From NCBI GenBank assembly GCA_018823025.1, contig JAHJJI010000004.1, positions 1 through 35,368 on the forward strand: a stretch of 35,368 nucleotides of DNA, in the 5' to 3' direction. Origin of the DNA: Gammaproteobacteria bacterium (GTDB lineage: Bacteria; Pseudomonadota; Gammaproteobacteria; Burkholderiales; Sulfuricellaceae). The first letter of the stretch is position 1. Every line of letters starts with the position of its first letter. Both the position numbers and the translations under genes were made by a program. Below, piece by piece: positions 18,355 through 27,391 of this stretch. A model generated the notes under the pieces. It worked only from the letters and a program-made list of their open reading frames with translations. It did no database searches and was not told the origin of the DNA.

Positions 18355-21069
18355 CTATGTTTTCCCTATCAATCGTTTGATTGTTGTCAGCAACACCTCG
18401 TTACTGGTGCGTGCCTTGATCAATGCCGAAGCCACCTGGCGACTGATCTCGTCGCTTGACTCCTCTGCGGAGAAAATCAAGACGGGGATGGCAAGCCCCT
18501 TCTCATTCAGGAACGGCAACAAGTCCAGGCCGGAACCATCTGGCAGACCGATATCGAGAATGATCAGGTCAAATCTTTCAATACCAAGACATGCCTTTGC
18601 ATCGGTTAATGTGGGAGCCGAGACCAGCTCTGCTTCATTTCCAACCAGGGCCGACAGAACCTGGCGAATATCCGGGTCATCTTCCACATGCAGGATGACA
18701 GGTTTATTTCCGCCTTGCTGGCTGATACGCTGCAATACGTTCATTAATCGCGTTTCATCAATGGGTTTTTGCAGCCAGTCCAGTACGACGCAACCACTTT
18801 CCAGATAATTGCCACTCAGCCCTCCCGTAGCGGAAACCACAATAACCGGAATATCGCGAGTAGCCTCATTGGCACGCAAATCATGGATCAAGGAAATGCC
18901 ATCCTGGCCAGGCAACATCACATCCAGCGTAATAGCCCGGTACTGCACGCGGCTCAACAAATCCAGCGCCTCTTCGGCAGAATAGGCGATATCGCTATCG
19001 AAGCCCCCCTGTTTCAACATCATTTGTAAAAGCCTGGCTGTATCCCGGTCATCTTCGCAGATCAGGATGCGATTCAGCTTCTTCACATTATCTTGTAGAC
19101 CCAGGCCCGATTGCTCACGCCACTCCGGCAAGTCAATGAAGAACGTAGTTCCAACACCGCGCTCACTTTCAAACCCTATTTCCCCACCCATCTGTTCGAT
19201 GATGGCCTTGGTAATACTCAAGCCCAGACCTGTTCCACCTTTTTTACGCGTATCTGATGAATCAGCCTGCGAAAACTTCTGAAAAATTTTGCCGCGAAAT
19301 TCATCCGGTATCCCTAGCCCGTGATCGGCAACCGAAATTCTGACCCCTTTCTCGGCACACTCAACGGATACATTTACCGTCGCGCCGGTTGAAGAGAATT
19401 TGGCGGCATTGGACAGCAGATTTGCCATTACCTGCATCAACCTGCCTGCATCCGCATTAACGCTCACTGCGCGCTGCGGATTTTCCAGCACAAAGCCAAC
19501 ATTGAACTGGTCACCGTAAGCCCGGTTAACCTCCAGTGCTTGCTCAATCAGGGGCACCAGTTCCAGCGGTTTCATATCAAACTGCATGTTGCCGGATTCA
19601 ATCTTTTCGATATCCAGAATATCGTTGACCAGCATGATCAGGCGTTCGCTGTTCTTGTGCGCGATGTCCACCATTGCCTTGGCCTGAGGGGGCAATTCCC
19701 CCACCACACCGCCAACGATCAGACCCAGCGAGCCGCGAATCGAAGTCAGCGGTGTACGTAGCTCATGACTGACAGTGGAAATAAACTCGCTTTTCATCTG
19801 CTCGACTTTGACGCGCTCGGTGATGTCGCGCACGATACCCGTAAACATCCGCTTATCGACCAACTGCATTGCGGACACCGCCAGATCCATGGGGAAAGTG
19901 GAGCCATCCTTGCGCCGCCCAACCACCTGGCGCCCAATGCCGATAATTTTCTTTTTTCCGGTAGACACGTAATTGTGGAGATAGCCATCGTGCTCGCTAT
20001 GATAAGGTTCCGGCATCAACATCTTGACGTTGTTGCCGATCACTTCGGCAGCGGCATAGCCAAAAATTTTCTCGGCCGCCTTATTGAACGATCCGATGTT
20101 TCCCCGCTCGCCGATGGTAATGATGCCGTCCAGCACATTGTCCAGAATTGCCGCCAAGCGGGCCTCATCATCGCGGCGCGCCTGAATCGCCAGATTGCGT
20201 TCAGTGATATCGCGCACGATGCCGGTGAACATGCGCTTCTGCCCTATCCACATCTCGCTCACCGCAAGATCCATGGGAAAAATTGACCCGTCCTTGCGCT
20301 TACCACTCACTTCACGACCAATCCCGATAATTTTTTTTACGCCAGAGGAACGGAAGTTGTGTAGATAGCCATCATGTTCACCGTGGTAAGGCTCTGGCAT
20401 GAGCATTTTGATATTTCGCCCGATCACCTCATCAGCGGAGTAACCGAATATTTGCCCAGCAGCACGATTGAATGAAACCATGATACCGTGATCGTCGATG
20501 GTGATAATGCCATCCACGACGCTTTCCAGCACGGCTTGTAACTGTTGGTGGCCCGCATCGATACTCACGGTTGCTTCTACCAGTGTCTGCTGATTCAGCT
20601 CCAGTTCCACACTCCTGGCAAGATCCGCGAGTAATGCCAGTATTTCCGCGGAGAAATCCCTGGGTTTACTGTCGATAATGCAAAGCGTACCAAGCCGGCT
20701 GCCATCGCCGGCCTTGAGTGGGTGACCTGCATAGAAGCGGATATGTGGCGCATCAGTGACTAACGGATTGTCCGCGAAGCGGGGATCGTCCAGCGCATTG
20801 GCAACCACAAAAGTATTTTCGCTCAGGATGGCATGGCCACAGAAAGAAATAGAGCGCGGCGTCTCGGTTGCGCTCAGTCCTTGACATGATTTGAACCATT
20901 GACGGTCCGCATCCACCAGCGAAATCAAGGCAAAGGGCACATCAAACAAGTGTTGGGCCACGCGGGTGATGCGGTCAAAGCGCTCCTCTGGCGGCGTATC
21001 CAGAATACACAACGCTCTTAGCACCTCAAGTCGGCGTGCCTCGTTAGCGGGAAAAGTGGGTTCCTGCAA
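18355..21069 (-). CDS. Hybrid histidine kinase GAF-PAS-PAS-HisKA-HATPase-REC-REC
   Basis: Apparently soluble sensor kinase of 904 aa; no membrane segment is visible. Domains: GAF (about 25-155), PAS1 (about 178-292), PAS2 (about 303-418), HisKA with His435 in STVSHELRTP, HATPase_c (about 535-650; N-box NLLSNAAKF, DHGLGIP, GTGLGLSI), receiver 1 (Asp716) and receiver 2 (Asp839). The two PAS domains are near copies and both carry the FixL-like HDGYL...IIGIGR pattern: His232/Arg252 and His360/Arg380, each pair 20 apart like FixL His200/Arg220, so haem binding is plausible but unproven. Receiver 2 lacks the usual KP after the last strand (ALIKARTS). AAGGAGAT is a strong ribosome-binding site before the ATG. 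First gene of the four-gene relay. Confidence 0.94.
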   Translation of the reverse strand: MQEPTFPANEARRLEVLRALCILDTPPEERFDRITRVAQHLFDVPFALISLVDADRQWFKSCQGLSATETPRSISFCGHAILSENTFVVANALDDPRFADNPLVTDAPHIRFYAGHPLKAGDGSRLGTLCIIDSKPRDFSAEILALLADLARSVELELNQQTLVEATVSIDAGHQQLQAVLESVVDGIITIDDHGIMVSFNRAAGQIFGYSADEVIGRNIKMLMPEPYHGEHDGYLHNFRSSGVKKIIGIGREVSGKRKDGSIFPMDLAVSEMWIGQKRMFTGIVRDITERNLAIQARRDDEARLAAILDNVLDGIITIGERGNIGSFNKAAEKIFGYAAAEVIGNNVKMLMPEPYHSEHDGYLHNYVSTGKKKIIGIGRQVVGRRKDGSTFPMDLAVSAMQLVDKRMFTGIVRDITERVKVEQMKSEFISTVSHELRTPLTSIRGSLGLIVGGVVGELPPQAKAMVDIAHKNSERLIMLVNDILDIEKIESGNMQFDMKPLELVPLIEQALEVNRAYGDQFNVGFVLENPQRAVSVNADAGRLMQVMANLLSNAAKFSSTGATVNVSVECAEKGVRISVADHGLGIPDEFRGKIFQKFSQADSSDTRKKGGTGLGLSITKAIIEQMGGEIGFESERGVGTTFFIDLPEWREQSGLGLQDNVKKLNRILICEDDRDTARLLQMMLKQGGFDSDIAYSAEEALDLLSRVQYRAITLDVMLPGQDGISLIHDLRANEATRDIPVIVVSATGGLSGNYLESGCVVLDWLQKPIDETRLMNVLQRISQQGGNKPVILHVEDDPDIRQVLSALVGNEAELVSAPTLTDAKACLGIERFDLIILDIGLPDGSGLDLLPFLNEKGLAIPVLIFSAEESSDEISRQVASALIKARTSNEVLLTTIKRLIGKT

Positions 21070-21235
21070 TGCGATCTCCTTAATTCATCACTAACACTAC
21101 AGCTTCAGCTTTCCCCGCGCCATCCGATTCCCGCTCATTGCCATAGACTTTCTTCATTCCAGTCAGCTTTTTCACCTTGTTTACGCTGCCCGTTTATAGC
21201 ATATTTGCAATGTTACCAGTAAAGCTGGAATTGAA

Positions 21236-22720
21236 ATGAGTGCTTCCCCAATTTACCTCTCCCACGAAATTCGCCAACTGGAGAAAATCGCCCTGGCTAA
21301 TGGCATCACCGACCTAATGGAGCGGGCCGGGCTGGCGGCGGCGGAACTGGCGCGCGAACTGTTGGCGGGCAAGACCTCGGTGTTGGTGATCGCTGGGCCA
21401 GGCAACAACGGTGGCGACGCGCTGGTTGCTGCACGCCACCTCAAAGCCGGGTGGTTCAAGGTCAACGTCGTATTTGCCGGAGAAGCCGCCAAGCTGCCAC
21501 CCGATGCGGCAAATGCACTGCAAGCCTGGCGGGAAGAAGGCGGCGAGCTGCTCGACGCCATTCCGGCCAATGGCCAATGGGATATGGTAATCGATGGGAT
21601 GTTCGGTATCGGCCTGGCGCGTGAATTGAGCGGACGCTATCTGGAACTGGTGCGGGAAATCAACCGCATGAACTTGCCGGTGCTGGCGCTGGATGTGCCC
21701 AGCGGGCTGGATGCCGATGCAGGGCAGACCTTCCGCGCCGCAATCCGCGCCAGCCACACCCTCACTTTTATCGCGCTGAAACCGGGGCTGCTCACTGCCT
21801 ACGGGCCGGACTACTGCGGCCAGATTCATATCGATACGCTGGGGCTGGATGCCCCTGCCCTGCTCAAGCCCAGCGGCTGGCTGCTGGAGAAAAATGAAGT
21901 GGCCGCCGCGCTCAAACCGCGCCCGCGCAACAGCCACAAAGGTATGCTCGGCAGCGTCGGCATCCTCGGCGGCGCGTCCGCAATGTGCGGTGCGGCGCTG
22001 CTGGCCGGACGCGCCGCGCTCAAGCTGGGTGCGGGTCGGGTCTATGCCGCACTGCTGGCGGATATGGCCCCGGCTGTAGACATGGGGCAGCCCGAGCTGA
22101 TGCTGTGCGCGCCGGAAAAGCTCTTCCAGCTCGACCACCTGAACTGTCTCGCAGTCGGCCCCGGCCTGGGACAATCCCCGCAAGCAGTTCAATTACTCAG
22201 GCAGGCACTAGAAACAGAATTACCGCTGGTACTGGATGCCGATGCGCTTAATCTGCTGGCTATCCATGATGACCTGCAAGAACTGACGAAAAGCCGCAAG
22301 GGCAGCACTATCCTCACCCCCCATTCGGCCGAGGCAGCGCGGCTGTTGTCCAGTACTACCCACGACATCCAGCAGGAACGGGTCCATTCCGCAACGCTGA
22401 TCGCACAACGCCTTAACTGTCTGGTGTTGTTGAAAGGCGCCGGCAGTATCTGCGCGACGCCCAAAGGGGAATGGTTCGTCAACCCTACCGGCAACCCTGG
22501 CATGAGCAGTGCCGGCATGGGCGACGTGCTGTCAGGCATGATCGCTGCTCTGATCGCCCAGCGGCTGACGCCGCAATCAGCCCTGCTGCTGGCCGTTTAC
22601 CTGCACGGTGCGGCAGCCGACGATTTGGTGGATCAGGGCATCGGCCCGATCGGGCTGACTGCGACGGAAGTCACCGAGGCAGCCAGAATACTGCTTAACC
22701 AATGGGTCTACCGGCGATAA
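21236..22720 (+). CDS. nnr: Bifunctional NAD(P)H-hydrate repair enzyme (epimerase + dehydratase)
   Basis: Repairs damaged NAD(P)H hydrates. The N-terminal YjeF_N epimerase domain (about 1-215) has GPGNNGGDALVAARHL at 54-69 and the LDVPSGLDAD block. The C-terminal ribokinase-like dehydratase (about 225-490) has GILGGASAMCGAA, LDADALN, LTPHSAEAARL and NPTGNPGMSSAGMGDVLSG, which hold the nucleotide and catalytic Asp sites. The 494-aa length is normal for the fused form. It stands alone on the plus strand, with a 166-bp divergent region shared with the hybrid kinase. Only 5 bp separate its stop from the stop of the convergent chemoreceptor gene, with no terminator visible between. Confidence 0.96.
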   Translation: MSASPIYLSHEIRQLEKIALANGITDLMERAGLAAAELARELLAGKTSVLVIAGPGNNGGDALVAARHLKAGWFKVNVVFAGEAAKLPPDAANALQAWREEGGELLDAIPANGQWDMVIDGMFGIGLARELSGRYLELVREINRMNLPVLALDVPSGLDADAGQTFRAAIRASHTLTFIALKPGLLTAYGPDYCGQIHIDTLGLDAPALLKPSGWLLEKNEVAAALKPRPRNSHKGMLGSVGILGGASAMCGAALLAGRAALKLGAGRVYAALLADMAPAVDMGQPELMLCAPEKLFQLDHLNCLAVGPGLGQSPQAVQLLRQALETELPLVLDADALNLLAIHDDLQELTKSRKGSTILTPHSAEAARLLSSTTHDIQQERVHSATLIAQRLNCLVLLKGAGSICATPKGEWFVNPTGNPGMSSAGMGDVLSGMIAALIAQRLTPQSALLLAVYLHGAAADDLVDQGIGPIGLTATEVTEAARILLNQWVYRR

Positions 22721-22725
22721 TATCT

Positions 22726-24318
22726 TCAGGCACCCTCTTCGAAGTGTTTCACCAGCGCCTGCAGGCCAGCAGCCACGCGTGCCAATTCTTCGGCGGCCAG
22801 GTTAACCTGACTGATGCTCTCATTAGTCTCCTCGGCCAGTTCTGATACTCTGGCCATGCTGACGGCCATATCCTCTCCGGCGAGAGACTGCTGGTCGGAG
22901 GCCTCGGCAATGTGCTGCGCCATATCGGTAACACGGTCAGAAGCCACGCTAATTTCCTGCAGGTTGTCGCTGCTGGCTCGAGTCAGCTTCAGCCCCTCCT
23001 CCACCTCCTGAGAGGCCTGTTGCATCGAACGGACGGCGGCGGCAGTAGCATCCTTGATGCTGGCCACCATCCGGGTGATATCTGCGGTACTGTTTGTCGT
23101 TCTCTCGGCCAGTTTTCTTACCTCATCGGCAACCACGGCAAAACCGCGACCCTGCTCACCGGCACGCGCCGCCTCGATCGCCGCATTCAGCGCCAGCAAA
23201 TTGGTCTGGTCGGCGATTTCCCTGATTACATTGGTAATATCGCCAATCTTCTGTACCGACTGTTCCAGTTCGGAAATCGTCGAACCGGTTTCATCCACCG
23301 CCTTCACCACGCGTGAAGTGGCTTCCATACTCCGCGTCATCTGGGAATTGCCGTCTTTCACTACACCCTGAGTATGGTTTGCAGCGCTCGCTGCATTTTT
23401 TGCATGCTCCGCCACTTCCCGGCTGGACACACTCATTTCCTCAATCGCCGCGGAAGCCTGCATCACCTGATCGCTCTGCGAATGAACTCGCTCAGTGACG
23501 CGCCCCACCTCGTGCTCCAGTTCATGGCTACGCGACTCGATCACGGACGAAGCCAATGCCACCTCATCGAGTATCACTTTGAGGTGTACCTGCACATAGG
23601 CGAGCGCAGTCTGAATCTGCCCGAATTCGCTCTGGCTACCAATTGCGATTTTATTTTGCAGGTTACCTTCGGCAATATTCTCGAAAACCTCGTGAGCCTT
23701 GGCAAAACCGCGGTTCATATCGCGGATCATCTGCATACTAATAACAAAGGTGACGCCGATCGCTGCGACAGCGAACAGGATGTTTTCCGTATGCAGGCCG
23801 GCACGGCCCATCAACACGCTAACCACCAGAGATGCACTCATCAGGGTCAAGAGCCCGATCAGGCCACCCTTGATGGTGAGTTTCTCTAGCCAGCCGGGTT
23901 TGGGCAGCGCCTTTCCCTTGTTCACTATGGCGTAAAGTTCTTCGGCTGAGGCAACCTGCTCGCGACTGGGTGGCGTGCGCACCGACATGAAACCGGTAAC
24001 CTGGCGGTTCTTACGAATGGGAACAACAAACGCTTCTACCCAGTAATGGTCGCCATTTTTGCTGCGATTCTTGACGATGCCTCTCCACGACTTGCCCAGT
24101 TTCACTGTGGCCCAGAGATCCGCAAATGCGGCTGGCGGCATGTCCGGATGGCGTACCAGATTGTGGTTCTTGCCGATGAGTTCATCGCGCCCGAAACCGC
24201 TGAGGTCGACAAAAGCATCATTGGCGTAGGTAATTGATCCTTTGAGATCGGTTTTGGTAACTATGGTGCCTGATATAAACGGCTTTTCGATACCGGTGAC
24301 CGGCATATTGATCTTCAT
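22726..24318 (-). CDS. Aer-like PAS-containing methyl-accepting chemotaxis protein
   Basis: Energy/redox taxis receptor candidate, 530 aa. The N-terminal cytoplasmic PAS domain (about 15-120) contains the Aer-type DLSGF...NLVRHPDMP pattern. Two closely spaced membrane segments follow (about 153-171 and 180-197) with almost no periplasmic loop, then a HAMP-like linker and an MA signalling domain whose hairpin tip includes [20 protein letters not shown]. Aer binds FAD in its PAS; the same is inferred here. No C-terminal CheR-docking pentapeptide is visible (ends HFEEGA). AGGGGGAC precedes the ATG. No sigma-28-type promoter was found in 24319-24512, which holds no gene; I see only a weak 5-bp palindrome near 24473-24488. 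Confidence 0.93.
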   Translation of the reverse strand: MKINMPVTGIEKPFISGTIVTKTDLKGSITYANDAFVDLSGFGRDELIGKNHNLVRHPDMPPAAFADLWATVKLGKSWRGIVKNRSKNGDHYWVEAFVVPIRKNRQVTGFMSVRTPPSREQVASAEELYAIVNKGKALPKPGWLEKLTIKGGLIGLLTLMSASLVVSVLMGRAGLHTENILFAVAAIGVTFVISMQMIRDMNRGFAKAHEVFENIAEGNLQNKIAIGSQSEFGQIQTALAYVQVHLKVILDEVALASSVIESRSHELEHEVGRVTERVHSQSDQVMQASAAIEEMSVSSREVAEHAKNAASAANHTQGVVKDGNSQMTRSMEATSRVVKAVDETGSTISELEQSVQKIGDITNVIREIADQTNLLALNAAIEAARAGEQGRGFAVVADEVRKLAERTTNSTADITRMVASIKDATAAAVRSMQQASQEVEEGLKLTRASSDNLQEISVASDRVTDMAQHIAEASDQQSLAGEDMAVSMARVSELAEETNESISQVNLAAEELARVAAGLQALVKHFEEGA

Positions 24319-24512
24319 GTGTCCCCCTGTTTAAGAATCTAACAGCTGGTTTCAATCCCGCGCAGGGTGCAGTGCCCAACGCAAAAGCGGAATGAACCCG
24401 ACTGCAAGGCCCTGTAAAACTTGTTTGTATTTTTCTAGGAACGTCATGATAAGACATATGAGTAAAATCATGGTTGATGCATGTCAACGCCATAGCACAA
24501 ATAGTTGACCAC

Positions 24513-25268
24513 TCAGGAAATAATCAGCTTCATCCCGATCAGGATGGTGACGATTTCGAAGGCCCGCTTGATCCAGCGGTTGCCTTTTTTGATCGCATAA
24601 TGGCTGCCGACATAGCCGCCGATCAGCGAACCCGCCAGCAGTGCCGGCATCCAGCCCCAGGCGATAGTGCCGATCAGACCCAGAACAATCGCCCCCGTTC
24701 CATTCCACACCAGCCCGCACAGCACCAAGGTATAGGCCACGGCGCGCTTGTAGTCGAGGCCGAAATGACGGATCAGCCACATGGTGAGAAACAGCCCGGT
24801 ACCGGAAGTGATCGAGCCGTTGAGGAAGCCGACCACGAACAGGCCGACCGCGCCGGTCGCAAGGGCGCGTCCCTCGCGGTTTCTGGGGGCGTGCTCCATG
24901 CCCAGTTTCGGCTTGAATACGGAATACAGCCCCAGCCCCAGGGTCAGAAATCCCAGTGCCAACTGCGCGTAGTGTGCCGGGATCTTGAGAATAGTGTTCG
25001 CTCCCAACACCACGCCAGGCAAGCCCGCACCCAGAATAATCAGGGAGAAGCGTCGTTCCAGATGGCTTTCACGCCAGTGGCGGATAGTCGCACCGAGCCC
25101 CAATGCAACGCTGGCCACCTTGTGCGTAGCCAGCGCCACACCGAACGGCAGGCCGAGAAAAATCAGCATGGGAAACTGGATCAAGCCGGCTCCGCCGCCG
25201 GAAAGGGCGGAAAACCAGTTGGCGATAAAGGAAGCGAGAAAAAGGACGAACTGCTCGGCAACGCTCAT
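24513..25268 (-). CDS. TauE/SafE family sulfite/organosulfur permease
   Basis: Inner-membrane protein of 251 aa with about eight hydrophobic segments and the internal two-fold arrangement of the TauE/SafE (DUF81) family. Signature blocks: ALSGGGAGLIQFPMLIFLGLP in the first half and NGSITSGTGLFLTMWLIRHFG in the second. Family members export sulfite, sulfoacetate or similar anions, though many are uncharacterised. It begins 4 bases after the DUF190 stop without its own Shine-Dalgarno, so it is the last gene of the crcB-DUF190-tauE unit. A second, unrelated-looking TauE is at 33310-34215. Confidence 0.9.
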   Translation of the reverse strand: MSVAEQFVLFLASFIANWFSALSGGGAGLIQFPMLIFLGLPFGVALATHKVASVALGLGATIRHWRESHLERRFSLIILGAGLPGVVLGANTILKIPAHYAQLALGFLTLGLGLYSVFKPKLGMEHAPRNREGRALATGAVGLFVVGFLNGSITSGTGLFLTMWLIRHFGLDYKRAVAYTLVLCGLVWNGTGAIVLGLIGTIAWGWMPALLAGSLIGGYVGSHYAIKKGNRWIKRAFEIVTILIGMKLIIS

Positions 25269-25272
25269 CGGG

Positions 25273-25587
25273 TCAAGCGCTTACTCCATATTCGGCTGGC
25301 AATTTAGCGTAAAACAGCCGCAAATTTTCTGACTTAAGCAGATCCAGCAAGCGCTCTGACTGTTCCTCGCTGACCATGAACTCGATTTCAACCGGCAACT
25401 CGCCGGCAAGTTCGAAGAAAGCCTCCTCATGCAGGCGACCGTGGCGACCGAAACCGGCAATTGCCCGGAATGCCGTACCGCCCAAGACACCCATTTTTTT
25501 TGCCTGTTCGAGCAACCACTCGTAAAGTGGAATTCCGTTGTGCAACCGCGATTCGCTGACAAACAATTTCAGGCAGATTCCTTGCAT
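25273..25587 (-). CDS. DUF190 family protein
   Basis: A 104-aa soluble protein of the DUF190 (PII-like ferredoxin fold) family. Seen: KLFVSESRLHNGIPLYEWLLEQAKKMG, followed by GGTAFRAIAGFGRHGRLH and LPVEIEFMVSEEQ. The family is frequently encoded beside crcB fluoride channels, as here (4 bases downstream of crcB), so a regulatory role in fluoride or ion response is often guessed, but no function is established. The spacing argues for co-translation with crcB and tauE. Confidence 0.9.
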   Translation of the reverse strand: MQGICLKLFVSESRLHNGIPLYEWLLEQAKKMGVLGGTAFRAIAGFGRHGRLHEEAFFELAGELPVEIEFMVSEEQSERLLDLLKSENLRLFYAKLPAEYGVSA

Positions 25588-25591
25588 GGTC

Positions 25592-25975
25592 TTACCCTTT
25601 CAAAAGTTTCACAGTCCATATGCCCAGTATAGTCGCAACCAGTGAGCCGGCTACGTGTGCCCCGACGATTGCCGCACCCCAGGCATACTGGGCACGGAGC
25701 AACAGCGTCACGGTTTCGCCCGAGAAAGTGGAGAAAGTGGTGAGACCGCCGAGAAAGCCGGTGGCGATCAGCAACCGCGCTTCCGGCGGCAGGCCGGGAT
25801 GGTCGGCGAACATCGCCATTGCTAGTCCCATCAGGTAGCCACCCACCAGATTCGCAGCCAGCGTGCCCAGCGGCAGCGTAGGAAACACCGGATTCCACAG
25901 GAGGCCGAACCACCAGCGCAGCCAGGCGCCCACCATCGCGCCCGCACCCACGGCTAGCAAGCCGTAAAAACTCAT
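25592..25975 (-). CDS. crcB: CrcB/Fluc fluoride channel
   Basis: Fluoride-specific channel of 127 aa with four membrane helices; it works as a dual-topology homodimer, so one gene is enough. Diagnostic motifs: GAMVGAWLRWW in TM1, GTLAANLVGGYLMG in TM2 with the conserved Asn, and GFLGGLTTFSTFSGE in TM3, which holds the central Na+ site and the fluoride-lining Phe/Thr residues. Bacteria use it to expel fluoride. I looked for a fluoride riboswitch upstream and found none; the gene instead seems embedded in the exbB-exbD transcript. Confidence 0.95.
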   Translation of the reverse strand: MSFYGLLAVGAGAMVGAWLRWWFGLLWNPVFPTLPLGTLAANLVGGYLMGLAMAMFADHPGLPPEARLLIATGFLGGLTTFSTFSGETVTLLLRAQYAWGAAIVGAHVAGSLVATILGIWTVKLLKG

Positions 25976-25997
25976 TGCACGACTTTCATGATTGCAT

Positions 25998-26141
25998 TCA
26001 TCGCAGCATCATAAGCCAAGCCACCAGTCCGAGCAAAGTGAAGAGCAGCATCGGCAGCGCCAACGCTAGACCAACAAGAAAATACTGGCTCCAGCGCGCC
26101 TGCGTGATGCCGTCTCTAGCGCGGTCCGGAGGCCACCCCAA
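25998..26141 (-). CDS. Candidate small single-pass membrane protein (47 aa)
   Basis: An open frame between the CxxC/proline-rich gene and crcB. From a TTG at 26141, preceded by GAGAG, it would encode 47 residues: a charged start (DRARDGITQARWSQY) and then about 27 hydrophobic residues (from about YFLVGLALALP to WLMML) ending in Arg. It overlaps the previous gene by 26 bp and ends 22 bases before the crcB ATG. The hydrophobicity and fit into the gap suggest a real membrane peptide. The non-ATG start and lack of a recognised family keep confidence low; a 17-residue version from an internal ATG is also possible. Confidence 0.4.
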   Translation of the reverse strand: MGWPPDRARDGITQARWSQYFLVGLALALPMLLFTLLGLVAWLMMLR

Positions 26142-26988
26142 AAAACTCTCGCATCAGAAAATCTTCCAGTCCCGCGTTATCTTCGACGCGTGCAGACATG
26201 ATGACTACGCGATTCAGGCGCTGCGAATCCCAATTAAAATCCCCTTTGTAATATTTGCGTATCAGTTCAATCATTCTGCGCACGATTGCGCGCTCTATAT
26301 CCCCATTTGGACCTGCTTCGACTTCGATCAATTCGCGCCGGGAATTGCTAAAGTCTTTTGTCCAGCCACGAAACGAAAATTTACCCGTCCGTGTGCCCAC
26401 ACTGATAACTTGAAACACCCCGTTCGTGCCTTGTGGCTGGAGATTGCGCATGATGTTCGCCATCCTGATCTCGTCGTCCGTGGGCACGTGCTCATTCGCT
26501 TTTGCTGCTGCATATTCGCGTTCGGCAGCCGTCTCGGCGGCACGGCGACGCTCTCTGGCCGCATTGATGTAGGCCGTCAAATCTGCCGGTGGCGCCGAAT
26601 TGGGTACAGGTGCCGGATCTGACTGGGCCACCGACTTGGCTGCTGCTATTTCAGTACGAGGTTTTATCTTGGGCTTGCGAGCTTGCTTGGGCATCGGTTT
26701 GGATTGAACTTGCGAACTTTTACTGGGTGCCACTTCAGGCAATTCCACGAAGCTGGCTTCTATGGGTGCTGACACTCCATTTTCCACATTGGGAGCGCTC
26801 AGGAAAGAGCCAAATTTCCAGATGATAACCAGCCAGAGGATGATCGCCAGTGGCGCCGGCCACCAGAGCCTGATCTCCTTTGACCGGGAATCGGACACGC
26901 TTACGCTCACGACCTTGCCGCAATTACCGCATATGCCGTGATGAATCTCCCGTGGCCGGAAATCTGGCACGTTTACAACATCACTCAT
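26116..26988 (-). CDS. Membrane-anchored proline-rich protein with CxxC, ExbBD-associated (TonB-like architecture)
   Basis: No known family recognised. The 290-aa layout is: a short cytoplasmic head with CGNC (Cys20, Cys23, half of a zinc-ribbon-like knuckle), one membrane helix (about 42-58), a Pro/Lys-rich periplasmic stretch (about 84-136; KPKIKPRTE), a charged Ala-rich helix (about 138-170), and a C-terminal globular domain (about 185-285; VFQVISVGTRTGKFSFRGW, IRKYYKGDFNW, LEDFLMREFF). That is the layout of TonB/TolA, but the C-terminal sequence does not look like a TonB CTD. Its start overlaps the exbD stop by 8 bp, so it is probably the third partner of this ExbB-ExbD pair. Confidence 0.85.
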   Translation of the reverse strand: MSDVVNVPDFRPREIHHGICGNCGKVVSVSVSDSRSKEIRLWWPAPLAIILWLVIIWKFGSFLSAPNVENGVSAPIEASFVELPEVAPSKSSQVQSKPMPKQARKPKIKPRTEIAAAKSVAQSDPAPVPNSAPPADLTAYINAARERRRAAETAAEREYAAAKANEHVPTDDEIRMANIMRNLQPQGTNGVFQVISVGTRTGKFSFRGWTKDFSNSRRELIEVEAGPNGDIERAIVRRMIELIRKYYKGDFNWDSQRLNRVVIMSARVEDNAGLEDFLMREFFGVASGPR

Positions 26989-27391
26989 GCTTTACCGCAA
27001 TCAAAAATTTCTGTGCGCCTGCGGCCCTGGCCTGCAGCATCGCCTGCACCACGAGGCCCTGTGGCGCTATGTGATCCGCGGACACGATGACGCTTTGTTG
27101 CGGATTGCTCAGCAGCGGCCCGAGTGTGGCGGCCAGGGTTTGCAAGGTTACCGGGGTTCGGTTGACAAATATTTTGCCATCGCCTGTCAGCGTCAAGGTG
27201 AGCGGCATATCCGCCTTGAGCTTTTCGGCTTTCCCCTGAGGCAGATTAACTTGCAGCGAATCGAGGTTCTGCATAGCCAGCGAAGACAGCATGAACGTCG
27301 CCAGCAAGAAGAACATCACATCGATCATCGGAATGATTTCGATGCGCCCCTTGCGATACGTCCTGGGTTTACGCAGCTTCATGGGCGTCAC
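26981..27391 (-). CDS. exbD: ExbD/TolR-family biopolymer transport protein
   Basis: A 136-aa inner-membrane protein with one N-terminal helix and a periplasmic domain. The membrane helix has IPMIDVMFFLLATFM, whose Asp24 corresponds to the essential proton-path Asp of ExbD/TolR. The periplasmic part has the GDGKIFVN and IVSADHIAPQGLVVQAM blocks of the family. It overlaps exbB by 23 bp and the next gene by 8 bp. It should form a proton-driven stator with ExbB. ExbD rather than TolR is a label of convenience: no tolA, tolB or pal is nearby. Confidence 0.92.
   Translation of the reverse strand: MTPMKLRKPRTYRKGRIEIIPMIDVMFFLLATFMLSSLAMQNLDSLQVNLPQGKAEKLKADMPLTLTLTGDGKIFVNRTPVTLQTLAATLGPLLSNPQQSVIVSADHIAPQGLVVQAMLQARAAGAQKFLIAVKHE

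Noticed and set aside
21314-22192. Minus-strand open frame (292 codons) opposite nnr
   Set aside because: It lies fully antisense to a conserved enzyme, with a Gln/Arg/His-rich shadow composition and no ribosome-binding site or known motif.
24473-24488. Short palindrome (GTTGA...TCAAC) as a terminator for tauE
   Set aside because: Only a 5-bp stem and no adjacent T-run; too weak to call.
25976-26115. Fluoride riboswitch upstream of crcB
   Set aside because: I looked for the conserved GGNGATGG...pseudoknot pattern in the short upstream space and did not see it; the gene lies inside a longer transcript.
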